Part shown: positions 45,790 through 56,627 of the stretch, piece after piece
Numbering within the stretch: the stretch's first letter is position 1
How the letters are laid out: each line of letters opens with the position of its first letter
Assembly (NCBI GenBank): GCA_949152475.1
Contig: OX424557.1
Location: 26,969,462-27,033,461 of the forward strand
Length of the DNA: 64,000 nucleotides
DNA from: Terebella lapidaria
Lineage: Eukaryota; Annelida; Polychaeta; Terebellida; Terebellidae
Direction: 5' to 3'
The notes under the pieces: generated by a model
Seen by the model: the letters and a program-made list of their open reading frames with translations, nothing else
Told to the model about the DNA's origin: nothing
Databases searched by the model: none
Program-made: the position numbers and the translations under genes

Positions 45790-46479
45790 CAAAACGGTTT
45801 TAACAGAGTGTTGGTAGGCCTATCCTGATCGGAACACTGCTTTTTCTCGAATATTTTTTTTTATTTGACTTTGGGGGGAGCAGTAGCTCCCACCGCTCCC
45901 CCCCACCCCCTCCCCCTGGATCCGCCAGTGCATACTTTTGATACAAGCAGCTACTTTCATCGCAACACGCACAATTTTGCTGGAATACTACAAGTTTTTA
46001 TGTCGCATCGGATTGCACAAAAGTTCCGATTTACCGTCATGATGATTCCGGTTTACGTTGGTTTACATATTTTGATGTTCCGATTTACCGACACTTATAT
46101 GACTAGATATTAGTTAAGAATATCATTTGTTGCAATGAAAACAAATATGAACGCTTACATGGCAACTTTCTTACCGTCATACTTTGTGTCCATACATGAA
46201 ATGTGTGCAAATTAAGTCAATTTCAACACACAACCAAGTAAGTAAGTAAGTAAGTAATTTATTTCCAGTTTTCATATATAAATCATTCAATATACAATAT
46301 GATACATAAAATGCACAATTATTTGAGGAGAGAAATAAATGATATAAGGTATTCGAGTATTTGGTATAGTATTAGTATTAACTTTATGAAAACTAGGGGA
46401 CCAAAATAGCTGGATGCTGTTTTTACATTTGGCCCTTAAATGATTTTTGCCCGTAATTTTGTTTTGGACCGTCGGATCA

Positions 46480-46920
46480 ATTTAAAATTTTATCTTTTCA
46501 TCTGACATAAAACATATTTTTTTCATCAAATTTCAGATTTTCAATACTGAAAAGTGACAATCTACCCCAATGGTAAATTTCAGCCCCAAATGGGATCACG
46601 TGAATTCAAGCAAATTGGGGAATTTCATAATGTTTGTGACCATGAGCAATTTACCAATTGTGATTTTTTGTTCAGTTTGAAAACGTGCAAATGTATTTTG
46701 ATCAAATAATTTCTTTCCAAAGCAATGTGTGGTTCAAACATAGAATAACTTGCCAAGTTGTGTTCAAACTCGCAAATATCTGTTTGAGGTGAAACTTAAG
46801 ATGTAGATTGGCGACTTTTCTGTTATTAAGATAGAATTCTATGCCACATGGAAAGATAAAAAAAATTCAAATAGATCCAACGAATCAAAATAAATTTATG
46901 GTAATAAATCATTTCAGGTT
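46480..46920. repeat. Dispersed repeat related to 63660-63990
   Basis: Contains caatctaccccaatggtaaa and tttcagcc, also found near 63775 (caatctaccccaatgttaaa), with similar flanking order. Non-coding and class unknown. The surrounding right arm of the outer transposon (45930-47608) has no reading frame worth calling. Confidence 0.5.
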
Positions 46921-47614
46921 TGTGTTGAGTTCTACTTTGCATGTTTCATGTCATCACATAATGTGAACGTCACATCCGACTACTGGGGCGTGTCACCTGC
47001 ATTCAACTCACACCCAGCCCAAAACACACATTTCCCAAACATCTTTATGTATGGGGCAGCAATGTCAGCAGTGGGTGGGTGAAGAAGGACGGGGTTAATG
47101 AACCATGGCAGAATATAAATGAATAAAACGTTTAATGGCGTAAAGCAAGTATATTAGAATAGAGCAGAACCTCTTCTATCTAAGGCTCTTTCAGCCATCA
47201 AACGTCGTTAGGTCAGATGGTAATTCAATATTTCCAACTTATGCCAAAGTAAAATTAGAAACATTTCATAGTGTTGTCTATTCTAATGTTTTTACAAGTC
47301 TCGTATATCGGAACACGTAACCACGTAAATCGGAACTGTGACCTGTGCTCGTTCCGGTAAATCGGAACATATATACAATATATGCAATATACCTCATACT
47401 ACACCGAAACTGGCATTTTCCCCATGCAAATGACATTTTATAATACTCCTAGGCGTAACATTATATAAATAGGCATACGGGTTTCACATACTATCTGTTA
47501 GGCTGACTTTTGCCCACAATTTCTCTCACATGGCGAAACAAACAAGCTCACGTAAATCGGAACCAAACCGCCGTAAACCAATCTATACGGAACGGATAGT
47601 CCCCCGTGAAAATG

Positions 47615-48911
47615 GGCGTCGACAGGTTGGCATGAAACCTCCATAAAAAAAAGTCAGCACATAGACATGTAGAGAGTTGGGGGCTTCGCCATCAACGCTT
47701 TAATGTCAAAAATGAACCCAAAAGCTAGAGAACCTCAATTATAAATATTGTTTATATGCGTCGAAAGAAGTAATCCATGATTATCAACATTAAAACCCCA
47801 ATAGAACGTTAACCCGAGCATCAGAACGTTAAAAACTCATGGATAAATTGACAAGAAGATATTTTTGACAGATATATGACATCGTATTTTATAAGAAAAG
47901 GAAGCTGAACAACTTACGTATAACTTATACGAAAATGCAAAATTCAGTTGCTCCGAATTGAGAGAAGTTGGTTGTAATCCCTGACACTAGTGCAACGTTA
48001 TAGCAGTACAAGTCACTTTTCTCGCAAACTCATGTCTCTAATCTGGCAATCTCAAAGCACACCTTTTGATAATATTCTCGGATAAGCAATAGGATTGATT
48101 ATAAACACTAACATGTACTAACTTGAGGAATGCTATTTTTCATAATTTCACAATGTGTGTTATGATTTTTTTTTACTTTTGGAAGTATTAGAACGTGAAC
48201 ATAAACATGACCTGACCCCCACCCACACTGAACAAAAATAGTGTCAACATGATCAATAATTCCTTTCATGGATTATTCTTCCCCAAATCTGCGGTTCAGT
48301 GATAGCAGAAGTGTCCACTACGCGGGCCCCAGACTCCACGCCTACGTGGACCGTCCCCCTCGATTATGAATCGGTCAGATTCTGCATCTAGATCCAGCCC
48401 TGCATATACAAATGTAACCAACGTACATAAAGATTAAAATTGCGTTGACACAAATCTGGGGGGTATTCACGTCTTGCGATTCACGTTTTGGGAGACCTGC
48501 GTTCACGTTTTGCGGGATAATTCATTCAGGCTTTGCAGCCAAGTCATTAGCGATCTCGTGAATTTTCATGTTTTACAATTCATGCTATGCGGACAGTTCA
48601 CGACTTGAAGCAGATTTACGTTGGGGGAGGGGCAACATATCCTCACAGACAGCTAGACCTTTCGCGAATGGAAGGCATTCGATAATGATATTTATCCGAT
48701 ATTTAAGCATATTTAGTCAGAAACCAAGTCGGTTGGTAATTCTTGACTACTCGGATCACTATAGTAAATTTTGTTGTGGCTGTAGTGTGGCAATTCGTGA
48801 TTGTTTACCTTTATATTTACAGTGTAAGTAAATGGAGAACTGGTGCATTCCAATCTCAAGATTGTTGCAATCCAGCCTTGAAGTACAAGTCGTGGATTAT
48901 AGTTAAATCGA
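47615..48911. other. Intergenic, no feature seen
   Basis: AT-rich DNA between the outer transposon and the stop of the GT31 gene. It should hold that gene's 3' untranslated region. I see no exon, RNA gene or repeat I can support. Confidence 0.45.
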
Positions 48912-50159
48912 TCAACCTTCTGAGTTCCCTTGAAGTACAACACCTTCAATACCCATTTTTAAGATATCTTCAACCTGCATAGTATTCAAACACTTCATAC
49001 ATGCTAATGTTTTGTTGGGTATCTGGTAGCTTTGGTCCACTTTAGAAGTTCCATCTGTGTTGGATGGCATTTCTACATTTGGTCTGGCACGACCCAGCTG
49101 GTCCTCGTGAACTCTCCTCCACATGACTATCCATTGAGCATGTGTTAGTCTATGAGCAATCATGAATGTTCCCAATGAAACCATGTTTTCTTTCACCTGC
49201 CTTTGAATAAGTAGGTAGGTGTTTTTAGGAACTGTCACCAGTGAGATGCCAAGCTGTTGCCGAATGATCCCCGTGAAATATGGATCGTCTCTCTTCAGTA
49301 GGCGCATAAATCTTGCCGCGAATACGATACGAACGAGCGCTTCCCTACTCATCAAGTATCCAGATCCACTGCAGAAGTTTGGGTAACGCGGCAGACTGTA
49401 TTCCTCTTTGCTGACAGCATATCTACCTGCCCTTAGAACGTTGGGTGTGACTTGTACCCAACCAGCTATGAAAGCTGTGCTGTGATTCTTGTGAGTTTGA
49501 AGATACCTCGTGATGCTTAACCAAGCGTGGGTATTAACAAGTACGTCATCATCTGTTTTGAAGATGTACTTCACTGTTGGTACCTTTTTTGCTATCCACT
49601 GCATGGAATAAAGTCCCTTCAGCGTCAGGTTTTCGTAGGAATCGACAAAGTCCAACACCAACAAGTCACCAAAACGTGCAATTTCTTCCGTCAAAGTCTG
49701 ACCAGCGGCACCCATCGTGAATATGACGTGCAACATTAGGGATGGATAGTTAATGTAAAAAGTTTTGTTACCCCATGAGTTACGAATGTTATGTCGCAAT
49801 GCTGCATTCTTCGGAGCACTCTGGACGAAGAACAACAAGGTGTCTGGTCCAAAACCATCTGGAAGAGATGGTTCCACTAAAGGCGCCCCACGTGTTGAGT
49901 TGACAAACACATCTCTAAAAGTTGAACAGTCACAGTTCCTTGCTGTTCCGTTTGATGACAAAGTAGCATCAGTCTGTATGACACTCGTCGGACCACTAGA
50001 ATGGCGATAGGATGGTACGCCTTGCTCCCTTGTTGTACTTGTAGCAAGTACATACGAGTTCCACACGTGTAAGTTGATGGAGCTTTGTACCACTATAAAA
50101 ACAATGACTACAACAAGAGACAAGGTCCTCGCTGTTTTGGTCTTCTCTGTATTAATCAT
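48912..50159 (-). CDS. GT31 beta-1,3-galactosyltransferase-like protein
   Basis: Intact single-exon frame of 415 residues. Family GT31 enzymes move galactose or N-acetylglucosamine from UDP-sugars onto glycans in the Golgi. The protein has a short cytosolic tail, one membrane segment (about 11-30, LSLVVVIVFIVVQSSINL), a stem, and then the catalytic domain. Family marks: LRHNIRNSWG (121-130), FKTDDDVLVN (200-209, the metal-binding DDD), and YPNFCSGSGY (259-268). DDPYFTG (291-297) stands where most members have E-D-V-(Y/F)-x-G, a conservative E-to-D change. Several N-x-S/T sites are present. Lack of introns is common in B3GALT genes. The acceptor sugar cannot be told. Start chosen at the ATG that precedes the membrane segment. 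Confidence 0.92.
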   Translation of the reverse strand: MINTEKTKTARTLSLVVVIVFIVVQSSINLHVWNSYVLATSTTREQGVPSYRHSSGPTSVIQTDATLSSNGTARNCDCSTFRDVFVNSTRGAPLVEPSLPDGFGPDTLLFFVQSAPKNAALRHNIRNSWGNKTFYINYPSLMLHVIFTMGAAGQTLTEEIARFGDLLVLDFVDSYENLTLKGLYSMQWIAKKVPTVKYIFKTDDDVLVNTHAWLSITRYLQTHKNHSTAFIAGWVQVTPNVLRAGRYAVSKEEYSLPRYPNFCSGSGYLMSREALVRIVFAARFMRLLKRDDPYFTGIIRQQLGISLVTVPKNTYLLIQRQVKENMVSLGTFMIAHRLTHAQWIVMWRRVHEDQLGRARPNVEMPSNTDGTSKVDQSYQIPNKTLACMKCLNTMQVEDILKMGIEGVVLQGNSEG

Positions 50160-53100
50160 TATTATTGCTGTGAATATTCCTCAAATCCGAATGCTTAACC
50201 CTGTATATTAAAAGGCTGGCGTATTATTTCTTCTGGTGCATAAATGTTCCTTGATTCTAAACGATTAATCTTGCAAAGTGGAAAAGATCAAACGTGCAAA
50301 AAGTTTTGTAATGCATGGGCTCATATACAGTAATACCCACTTCATGAACCTCTTTTTCCATTTATCCACTTGTTGTTTAAGGATGCTTATCAGTCAGGAT
50401 CCATGCCTTATCAGCAGAATTCTGGTATGTTTTGTTTGGCCTATAACTCTACAGTTTGGTAATGGATTGCGCTGAAAATTGTTGTGTAGGTTCTATCCAC
50501 GACTACAATGCTTGTCCAATGGCCATATTATCACAAGGATAAATTCAAATGTATCGTAGCCATCATGTATGACATAATACGGTTATACGATATTATATAT
50601 ATTTATATTAGACCATATCATATGTACCTGGTGTTAGATTATACTTATTGTTTGACTAGGATTAGCATAGGCGTAGGGATCCGTCAATAACATAGATAGG
50701 TTAGGGGTATTATAATTATTATACATTTACATATAAGCGTATTATAGAACTTCGGTTACCAAGATATTAAACATGTCTAAAGTATGGAACATGTCCAGCT
50801 ATAGTATCTCTATGTGTATTAAGATTATAAGGTATTAAGCAAACGTGTACGTGTTAGTTCTCGAAATATAATCTATGACAACGAGGTCACATGACCCAAC
50901 ATTTCATGGTATAAATAATGGTTGTACAGCAGACCAATTCATTCAACATTCAGCAGGTCTACCTGCAACATTATACAATACGATCTTGTATATTCTACCT
51001 TGAAGAATAAAGACTTATTGACGGGAACCGGTGTTCGTCTTAATACACTACGTCATCACCAAACAACGTGGTGATAATATTGAAGACCCATTCGATATTC
51101 ATACAGATCCTGAACGTTATACACCGCCAATCAAATGTAACTTACATAGAAAACTGACAGCGTTTTAGGGTACAGTTTCTTGACTATGGTTAGATTACCT
51201 ATCATAGAACAATAACCTACTGCCTGTTTAGGGATTTTCCTAAACACTTGATGGGAGTTTGATGGTCAAAATAGTATGTTATATATCATCCGCATTGAGA
51301 ATACACTGGTCAAAAGAAATTGATTGTCCATCGCATTAATAACGTCTATATTCCTTGGCATTGTAAACTCAACCGCCAACTACATCAAAAATTCAGCGAC
51401 TCTAATATTTTCTAAGTGCAGTATAGAACCAGAATCACAACAACATCTCACTCCTGAGTACAACGTTCTCGACAGCCGAGCATTGACGGTATTTGCCATA
51501 CGAATAATCCGCTGATCTGTACTTAGCGCTTCACTGACCAGCGGCACAAGACATTTTCGCCAGATCGCAATAGATATACACATTTGCATATCAGTTTGAC
51601 ATGATTATGGATGGGATATTCAAAATTTAAGGGTAGGTTATTGATCACGGAAATGTGTACCCGTTGCAATTAAGAATCTACACCATGTAATGCTTCGTGT
51701 ACGCAACGTAAGTTACATTTGTTCAAGCAACATTCAACTCCATTTATATACTAATTTATCAATGAAATCTTCAATCTCTTATTCACATCAGCTTCACAGA
51801 TATATACAGAATATATATTCCAAATTTCATGTGAGTTTGTTATGAAACGGCCGAGATATGAACCAAAATTGCATGTGGTATGAAACCATTGAAATTACGT
51901 GGATCGTGCTCGATACTTGATCTTCGATGTCTTCTAAACGCTGGTACACTGGTATGCTGGTACAAGCATTGCAAGGTGCATGAACTCAACAATACTGCTC
52001 ATTTCGTGTATGCCTCAATAAGCTTCACAATGCTTGTACCAGTATACCAGCGTACCAGCGTTTAGAAGACATCGCTCAACCTTAACCACTTGATTCTGGC
52101 CAACAAAAATCTGATCTCCATCACGGATTTGCGTGACATGCATATCGTGAACTCACACACACAAACAGGAATAATAATGAAAACATGGACAGACAGGGTG
52201 GGACAAAGCGATTTACATTTTTCACACACATAATTCACAAAAACGTAGACATTGACGAAAAATAATTAGATATAAAACCAAAGTAACACGACAGCTAGAG
52301 ACATTACATTTCTTTCAATATCCTGATGTTCGAAGGTATATATAGGTAAGAGGAATAAGATATGTCGGAAGGTAACGTTTCAAACAGCTTTGCACCTCGA
52401 TACGAAACACAGGCACTTGGAAGACATTAAATGGATGGTACAATGTGCTATATATAATAATATATACAAGGCACTCAAGCCCTTGTCGGGAAAATGGTGG
52501 TCGCACAAACGCTCGAAATTTCAAAGCTCCAAAAATGCTACTTGTCCACCAAATTGATACGAACCAGCATATCCCGTGAAAGCCATGAAGACTCTATATC
52601 TAAATTAGTACAGTATTGACACATAATATCCATGAAATAAAAGTTTTCTAGCGCATTTTATATCACCACCACCACTTCCAAGAACTTGCGTGGCTGGAAT
52701 TTGGATTCAAAACATCCGTTGTGGATAAGCGTGGACAGTTGCAAATCTCTTTGCTGTTGAAGAGTAGGTAGACTACACCTTAAATGTAAGGTTCCAACAT
52801 ACGTTTTCAGTGACGCATACAAAATAGTTCGTATTTTTGCATCACAATATTGCATCACAATAGTCAAACTGGGGTAAAATGAGTGACTTGTACAATTGGA
52901 TAGCAGTATCTGTGCTATTAACATTCTGCCAAATGGCATAGAGCGTTGACCGGCCTAGTTCTTTTGTTTAGGGATCAGGTTATGTTGTTGTTAATGCTGT
53001 AAGGCTAACTTATTCTAAACCGATAACGAAACATGGTGAGTAAAGTATTTTTTCTGTAAAATACTGACCATATTATTGTGGAACGAGTTTTCGATGCAGT

Positions 53101-53650
53101 GTGCTAGATACCAATGTACAAGCGAGTACTGTTTAATTATCTACTGGAGTCTAATTCGTTGAAAAATAGGCCCTCTCTCACGGCTGTGGCCAACAGATAT
53201 GTAATATCCAAAGATTGATCGCAATGCATTCGATACTTACGTCCCACGTACAGCAATACTGTATGAATTGGAGGTATCAAATACTCTTAACTTCATTTGT
53301 GAACAATATAAAGGCACAATGTCATCTATACAGGGCTTTAATAATTTATAATTGTATTGCTTGTAGCGTGTCAACGCTTTAAGGACATGGTCCACGCTGT
53401 AACGCACCCAAAGATTAGAGCGTCTGGTACTTCATCGATTATCTCGCCCAGATTTTTTTCTTGAAAGTGTGTACTCTTTCTGTATGATCACCATTTCCTT
53501 TTATGTTCATGTCAGAAAATTTACGTAGTCTCTGACGAAGACTGAATACCATGAAATTGTTTTTTTTTAATGTTCAGTGTTAACTGGTTGTTTCTGAACC
53601 AGTTGCCAAGGGCAACTAGAAAATTGTTTAACACTGTGTTTTAATTGTTT
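50160..53650. other. Intergenic with one palindromic element
   Basis: The left end should hold the promoter of the GT31 gene. A 147-bp inverted repeat lies at 51925-52071. No exon of the paralog family was recognised on the minus strand, and the short frames have no domain I know. Confidence 0.45.
51925..52071. mobile_element. 147-bp palindromic MITE-like element
   Basis: The left arm gatgtcttctaaacgctggt, continuing through ggtacaagcattg, is mirrored by caatgcttgtacc and accagcgtttagaagacatc on the right. The arms are about 45-50 bp with a few mismatches and gaps. Non-coding; no clear target duplication. Confidence 0.75.
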
Positions 53651-53689
53651 ATGTCTTTAAACATTTGAATCAATATGCAGATAAATAAT

Positions 53690-54005
53690 ATCTACATTTA
53701 TCATCGGATTGCTGAAAATGCGCGATTTCGATTGGTCAATTCTCCGACAATACCACGCCGTATTTGGAGAGCTGTGACGCAACCCCACGATATTTTCTGT
53801 ATCGTGGGCTTCAGGCGAGTGATACGGAATGACGTTTATGAGAGCTCCATATAATCCAATGATAAAATCGTTACCATGGACTTCAGACCCCAATACGGCA
53901 GGATATCTGCCTCCAGTCAGCATATCCCACTCGGCCTGCGGCCTCGTGGTATATGGTGACTTCAGGCAAATATCACGCCGTATTGGGGTCTGAAGCCCAT
54001 GATAA
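53690..54005. repeat. Fold-back element next to the LINE fragment
   Basis: cttcagaccccaatacggca near 53880 pairs with gccgtattggggtctgaag near 53975. Related words (ccacgccgtatttgg, cacgatattttctgtatcgtgg) extend the structure to the left. It joins the end of the LINE frame, so the long minus-strand frame there runs through both. Confidence 0.6.
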
Positions 54006-54007
54006 CT

Positions 54008-54905
54008 TATAGTATTGAGTCGAGCTTTGAACAGACCAATCGTATTTGCAGATTTAATATCAGTTGGTAATTTGTTCCAGTTTTCAGGACCGTGAAAAAC
54101 AAAACTGTTGGATAGACAACTAGTTTTTCTTGCGATCGCCCGTGGGTTATTATTGGAGGAGTGAAACTCGTTATTCCTTTTGAATATGGTGCTTAATGGG
54201 AATTGAAGTGTATTGTTTCGCGATTTGTATATTAGTAGATCTAGTTGTTTCGTGTACATGTACATGTCTTTTAAATTAAAAAAACCAGTATTTTTGAAAT
54301 GCGGCGGGGTGTGAGAATTATGATTAGACTTGGTGATTATACGTAATGCCCTTTTCTGTAGTATTTGGATCGGTTTTATGTACTTCTGTAGAGTAGACCC
54401 CCGAATATTAACCCATAAGTGAAATACGATTGTATATAAGAAATATAATGTCATTAAAACCTTTTTGACGGCGTTTAAAGCATATATTCCACTTACAATT
54501 TTCTTTTTAAACAAGTCAATATGCTGCTTTCAGCTTATTTTTTCATCAATGATTACACCTCAAAATTGTGTTGCATACAATCGGCCTATGACATCGCCGT
54601 TTATAGACAAGTCATAATGATTATTATCTGGGTTATTTCTGCATTCGTTAAATGAAATATAGTTATTTTTTTAAGTGTTCAGGGGAGGTTCATCAGCCTT
54701 AAGCCAAGCTTCTAACGTGCAAAGTTCCTTATTCAATTTTTTGTATGGTTCAGCTTTGTTTTTGCCAGAAATAAATATTGTTGTGTCATCTGCGAATAGG
54801 ATTGTTTTGCATTTTGTTAAATTATAGGGCAAGTCATTGGAATATATGATAAATAAAAGAGGACCTAGAACCGAACCTTGCGGGACACCACATTGAATGA
54901 ATCTT
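54008..54905 (-). pseudogene. LINE 3' fragment on the minus strand: RT end
   Basis: Reading leftward from 54905: GVPQGSVLGPLLFIIYSNDL, then ILFADDTTIFISG (the RT F-A-D-D catalytic motif), ELCTLEAWLKADEPPLNT, and later QKRALRIITKSNHNSHTPP and FHGPENWNKLPTDIKSA. This is the closing half of a CR1/L2-like LINE protein. Stops interrupt the middle. The fragment is cut on the left by the fold-back repeat, and its 5' side ends at the dispersed repeat at 54951. It is a different copy from those at 1-5414 and 30080-31372. Confidence 0.85.
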
Positions 54906-54950
54906 TTATTGGATTCACTGTTTTATTTATTCAACAAACTGTTGTCTGTT

Positions 54951-55760
54951 ATTACCCTCGCCCCCGTTGGGGGGGGGGGGGAGGGGAGGGAATTGCATTT
55001 GAGTCTGTCTCCCTGTCTGTCCGATTGTCTGTCTGTCCGCATAACTCGGAAATAAATTGTCCGATCAATGTGAAATTTATGGGGATGAAGCGGTATGTCA
55101 GTGTTCCGGTACTCCTCAAACTTTGTCAAAATCGGTTTAAACCGTTTTCGTTCATCGTGCCTTAATAAAAGAAACATTACGGTGAAATTTTACAGCTCAA
55201 TACTGAACGACAAGGTCAAGGTCACAGAAGAAGTCAAAATCGAAAAGGTTGCAATAAATCCGTTTATATTCATGATTAATTTTCCCTAATAATTTTTTAT
55301 TTTCTGTAGTGAATTCTCCATCATTTGCTATATGACTAAAGGTCGTAGGATCAAAATTCCCCATTATCGCCCAAGGTCGAGAATGTAAGGGTCATCAGCT
55401 AAAATTACCAGTTCGTAATATTTCAAGTAGTAATAATTCAGAAACCACTGAAGACATTCAATAGAGTATTTTACGCAGTATTAATCTGAGTGAGCCTGCA
55501 AATTTTGGAAGGACAGTGTCAAGGAATCAGACCGTGGTCGAGGATATGGTCAACATGGAGAAATCGCAGGAACTCTACTTTTATTAATGAATAATCCTCC
55601 CATGATTTTTGTATCTTTCTATGGCCAATTCCTGACCATTTGATATATGCATGACCAATTGTCGTATGACCAAAATCCCCAATTATCGCCCACGTTGAAA
55701 ATGCAAAGGTTATCAGCTTTAATTTTAGTGACTAAATCTGAAGGGCGAGGGTCTGCAATG
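54951..55760 (+). repeat. Dispersed repeat family 'attaccctcgcc', copy 2
   Basis: Same order as 28885-29990: ttaccctcgccc, a poly-G run, gtctgtctccctgtctgtcc, cataactcgg, caaactttgtcaaaatcgg, cgacaaggtcaaggtcac, and cccattatcgccc. Non-coding. Confidence 0.75.
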
Positions 55761-56627
55761 TCTGATTGTCTCGTTGCCCTTGAATCGCCGGTCATTTTTA
55801 TTTTCCGTCAGGTTGGTAAAAAAATTGTCCAAAATGTAGTTGGAACCATTTCCAGGCAAAATAATATGGACTGCTTTCCAGCTATATCGATTTCCAGGCG
55901 GGTGGACCAATTTTTTTTGGGGGGGGGGGGGGGGGAGAGTATGGTCTTCGGAAGAAAAATTTGGATTCTTTTTCTGATCATTAAAAAACTTACAATGCTC
56001 GCAAATAGAGCATTGTGTTAAATCGTATCCTGGAATGTTGATGCTGATATCATACACACACCAACAGGATACCTTCTGGAGCCACTAGTATACAGATTGA
56101 GCTGCGAAAACGTGTATCTAAGCAATAAATGGAGATCAAATCCAGAACTTTGCACCTTATATATGATATGAAGTACAGAGTTTGTTTAATGAAATGAATC
56201 TAAAGTAATGTCCGATGTCGGTTGAAATCTCTCCCAGGATGAGGAATACAAAATCAGTTCATCTTCATTGATAGAATAAAAATCCCCGAGTGTCTTGTCC
56301 TGAAACTGATGACAAAAGAAGGAAGAGTAGGCCTACGCTCCAACACAATTTATTGATCAATTCAATTCAGTTCAATATAATTGATCTTCATTCACTTATT
56401 GTGAGGATTATAGTTAAATATGGCCCTGCAGACTTATACACAGGTTTTAAGTGTGCAAGGAATCGGAATGGTAACCCAATTCGTGTCACTGGCAACACAT
56501 ACAAACTCAACATGCAAGAAAGATGCAAGAAAGCGACATCCAATATATCTGAACAACGTAATACACATTACATTACGTGACTACACTCTAACGAAGATGT
56601 ACAGCTATTTCATCCTCAGATTGCACA
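55761..56627. other. Intergenic, poly-G tract only
   Basis: Between the dispersed repeat and the stop codon of paralog B. A run of about 18 G stands near 55919-55936. It should contain the 3' untranslated region of paralog B. Nothing else recognised. Confidence 0.45.

Larger units (their letters stand above)
31625..45929. mobile_element. hAT-like element nested inside the outer transposon
   Basis: The left end begins CAGTGGCGGATC at 31625. The right end, read inverted, is ACTGGCGGATCC, ending at 45929. GCATACTT stands directly outside both ends (31617-31624 and 45930-45937), an 8-bp duplication as expected for hAT transposons. The ends also share a GGGGGAGCAGT word. The host part of this layer is about 3.3 kb with no transposase frame. 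The Gypsy element and a 125-bp MITE were inserted into it later. Confidence 0.65.
31446..47608. mobile_element. Outer DNA transposon, 60-bp TIRs, 6-bp target duplication
   Basis: The 60 bases starting at 31446 (CACGGGGGACTATCCGTTCC...) recur inverted and end at 47608, with two mismatches by eye. Outside both ends stands AAAATG (31440-31445 and 47609-47614), a perfect 6-bp target duplication. Without the retroelement inside, the element is about 5.2 kb, and less without the hAT-like layer. A GTTCCGATTTACG word from the terminal repeat recurs on both strands in the right arm (near 46022, 46077, 47330, 47350). I found no transposase frame, so it looks non-autonomous or decayed; the superfamily is undecided. 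Confidence 0.75.

Noticed and set aside
53657-54008. C-terminal third of the 285-codon minus-strand frame as part of the LINE protein
   Set aside because: The DNA here is the fold-back repeat; LINE similarity ends at about LFKARLN.
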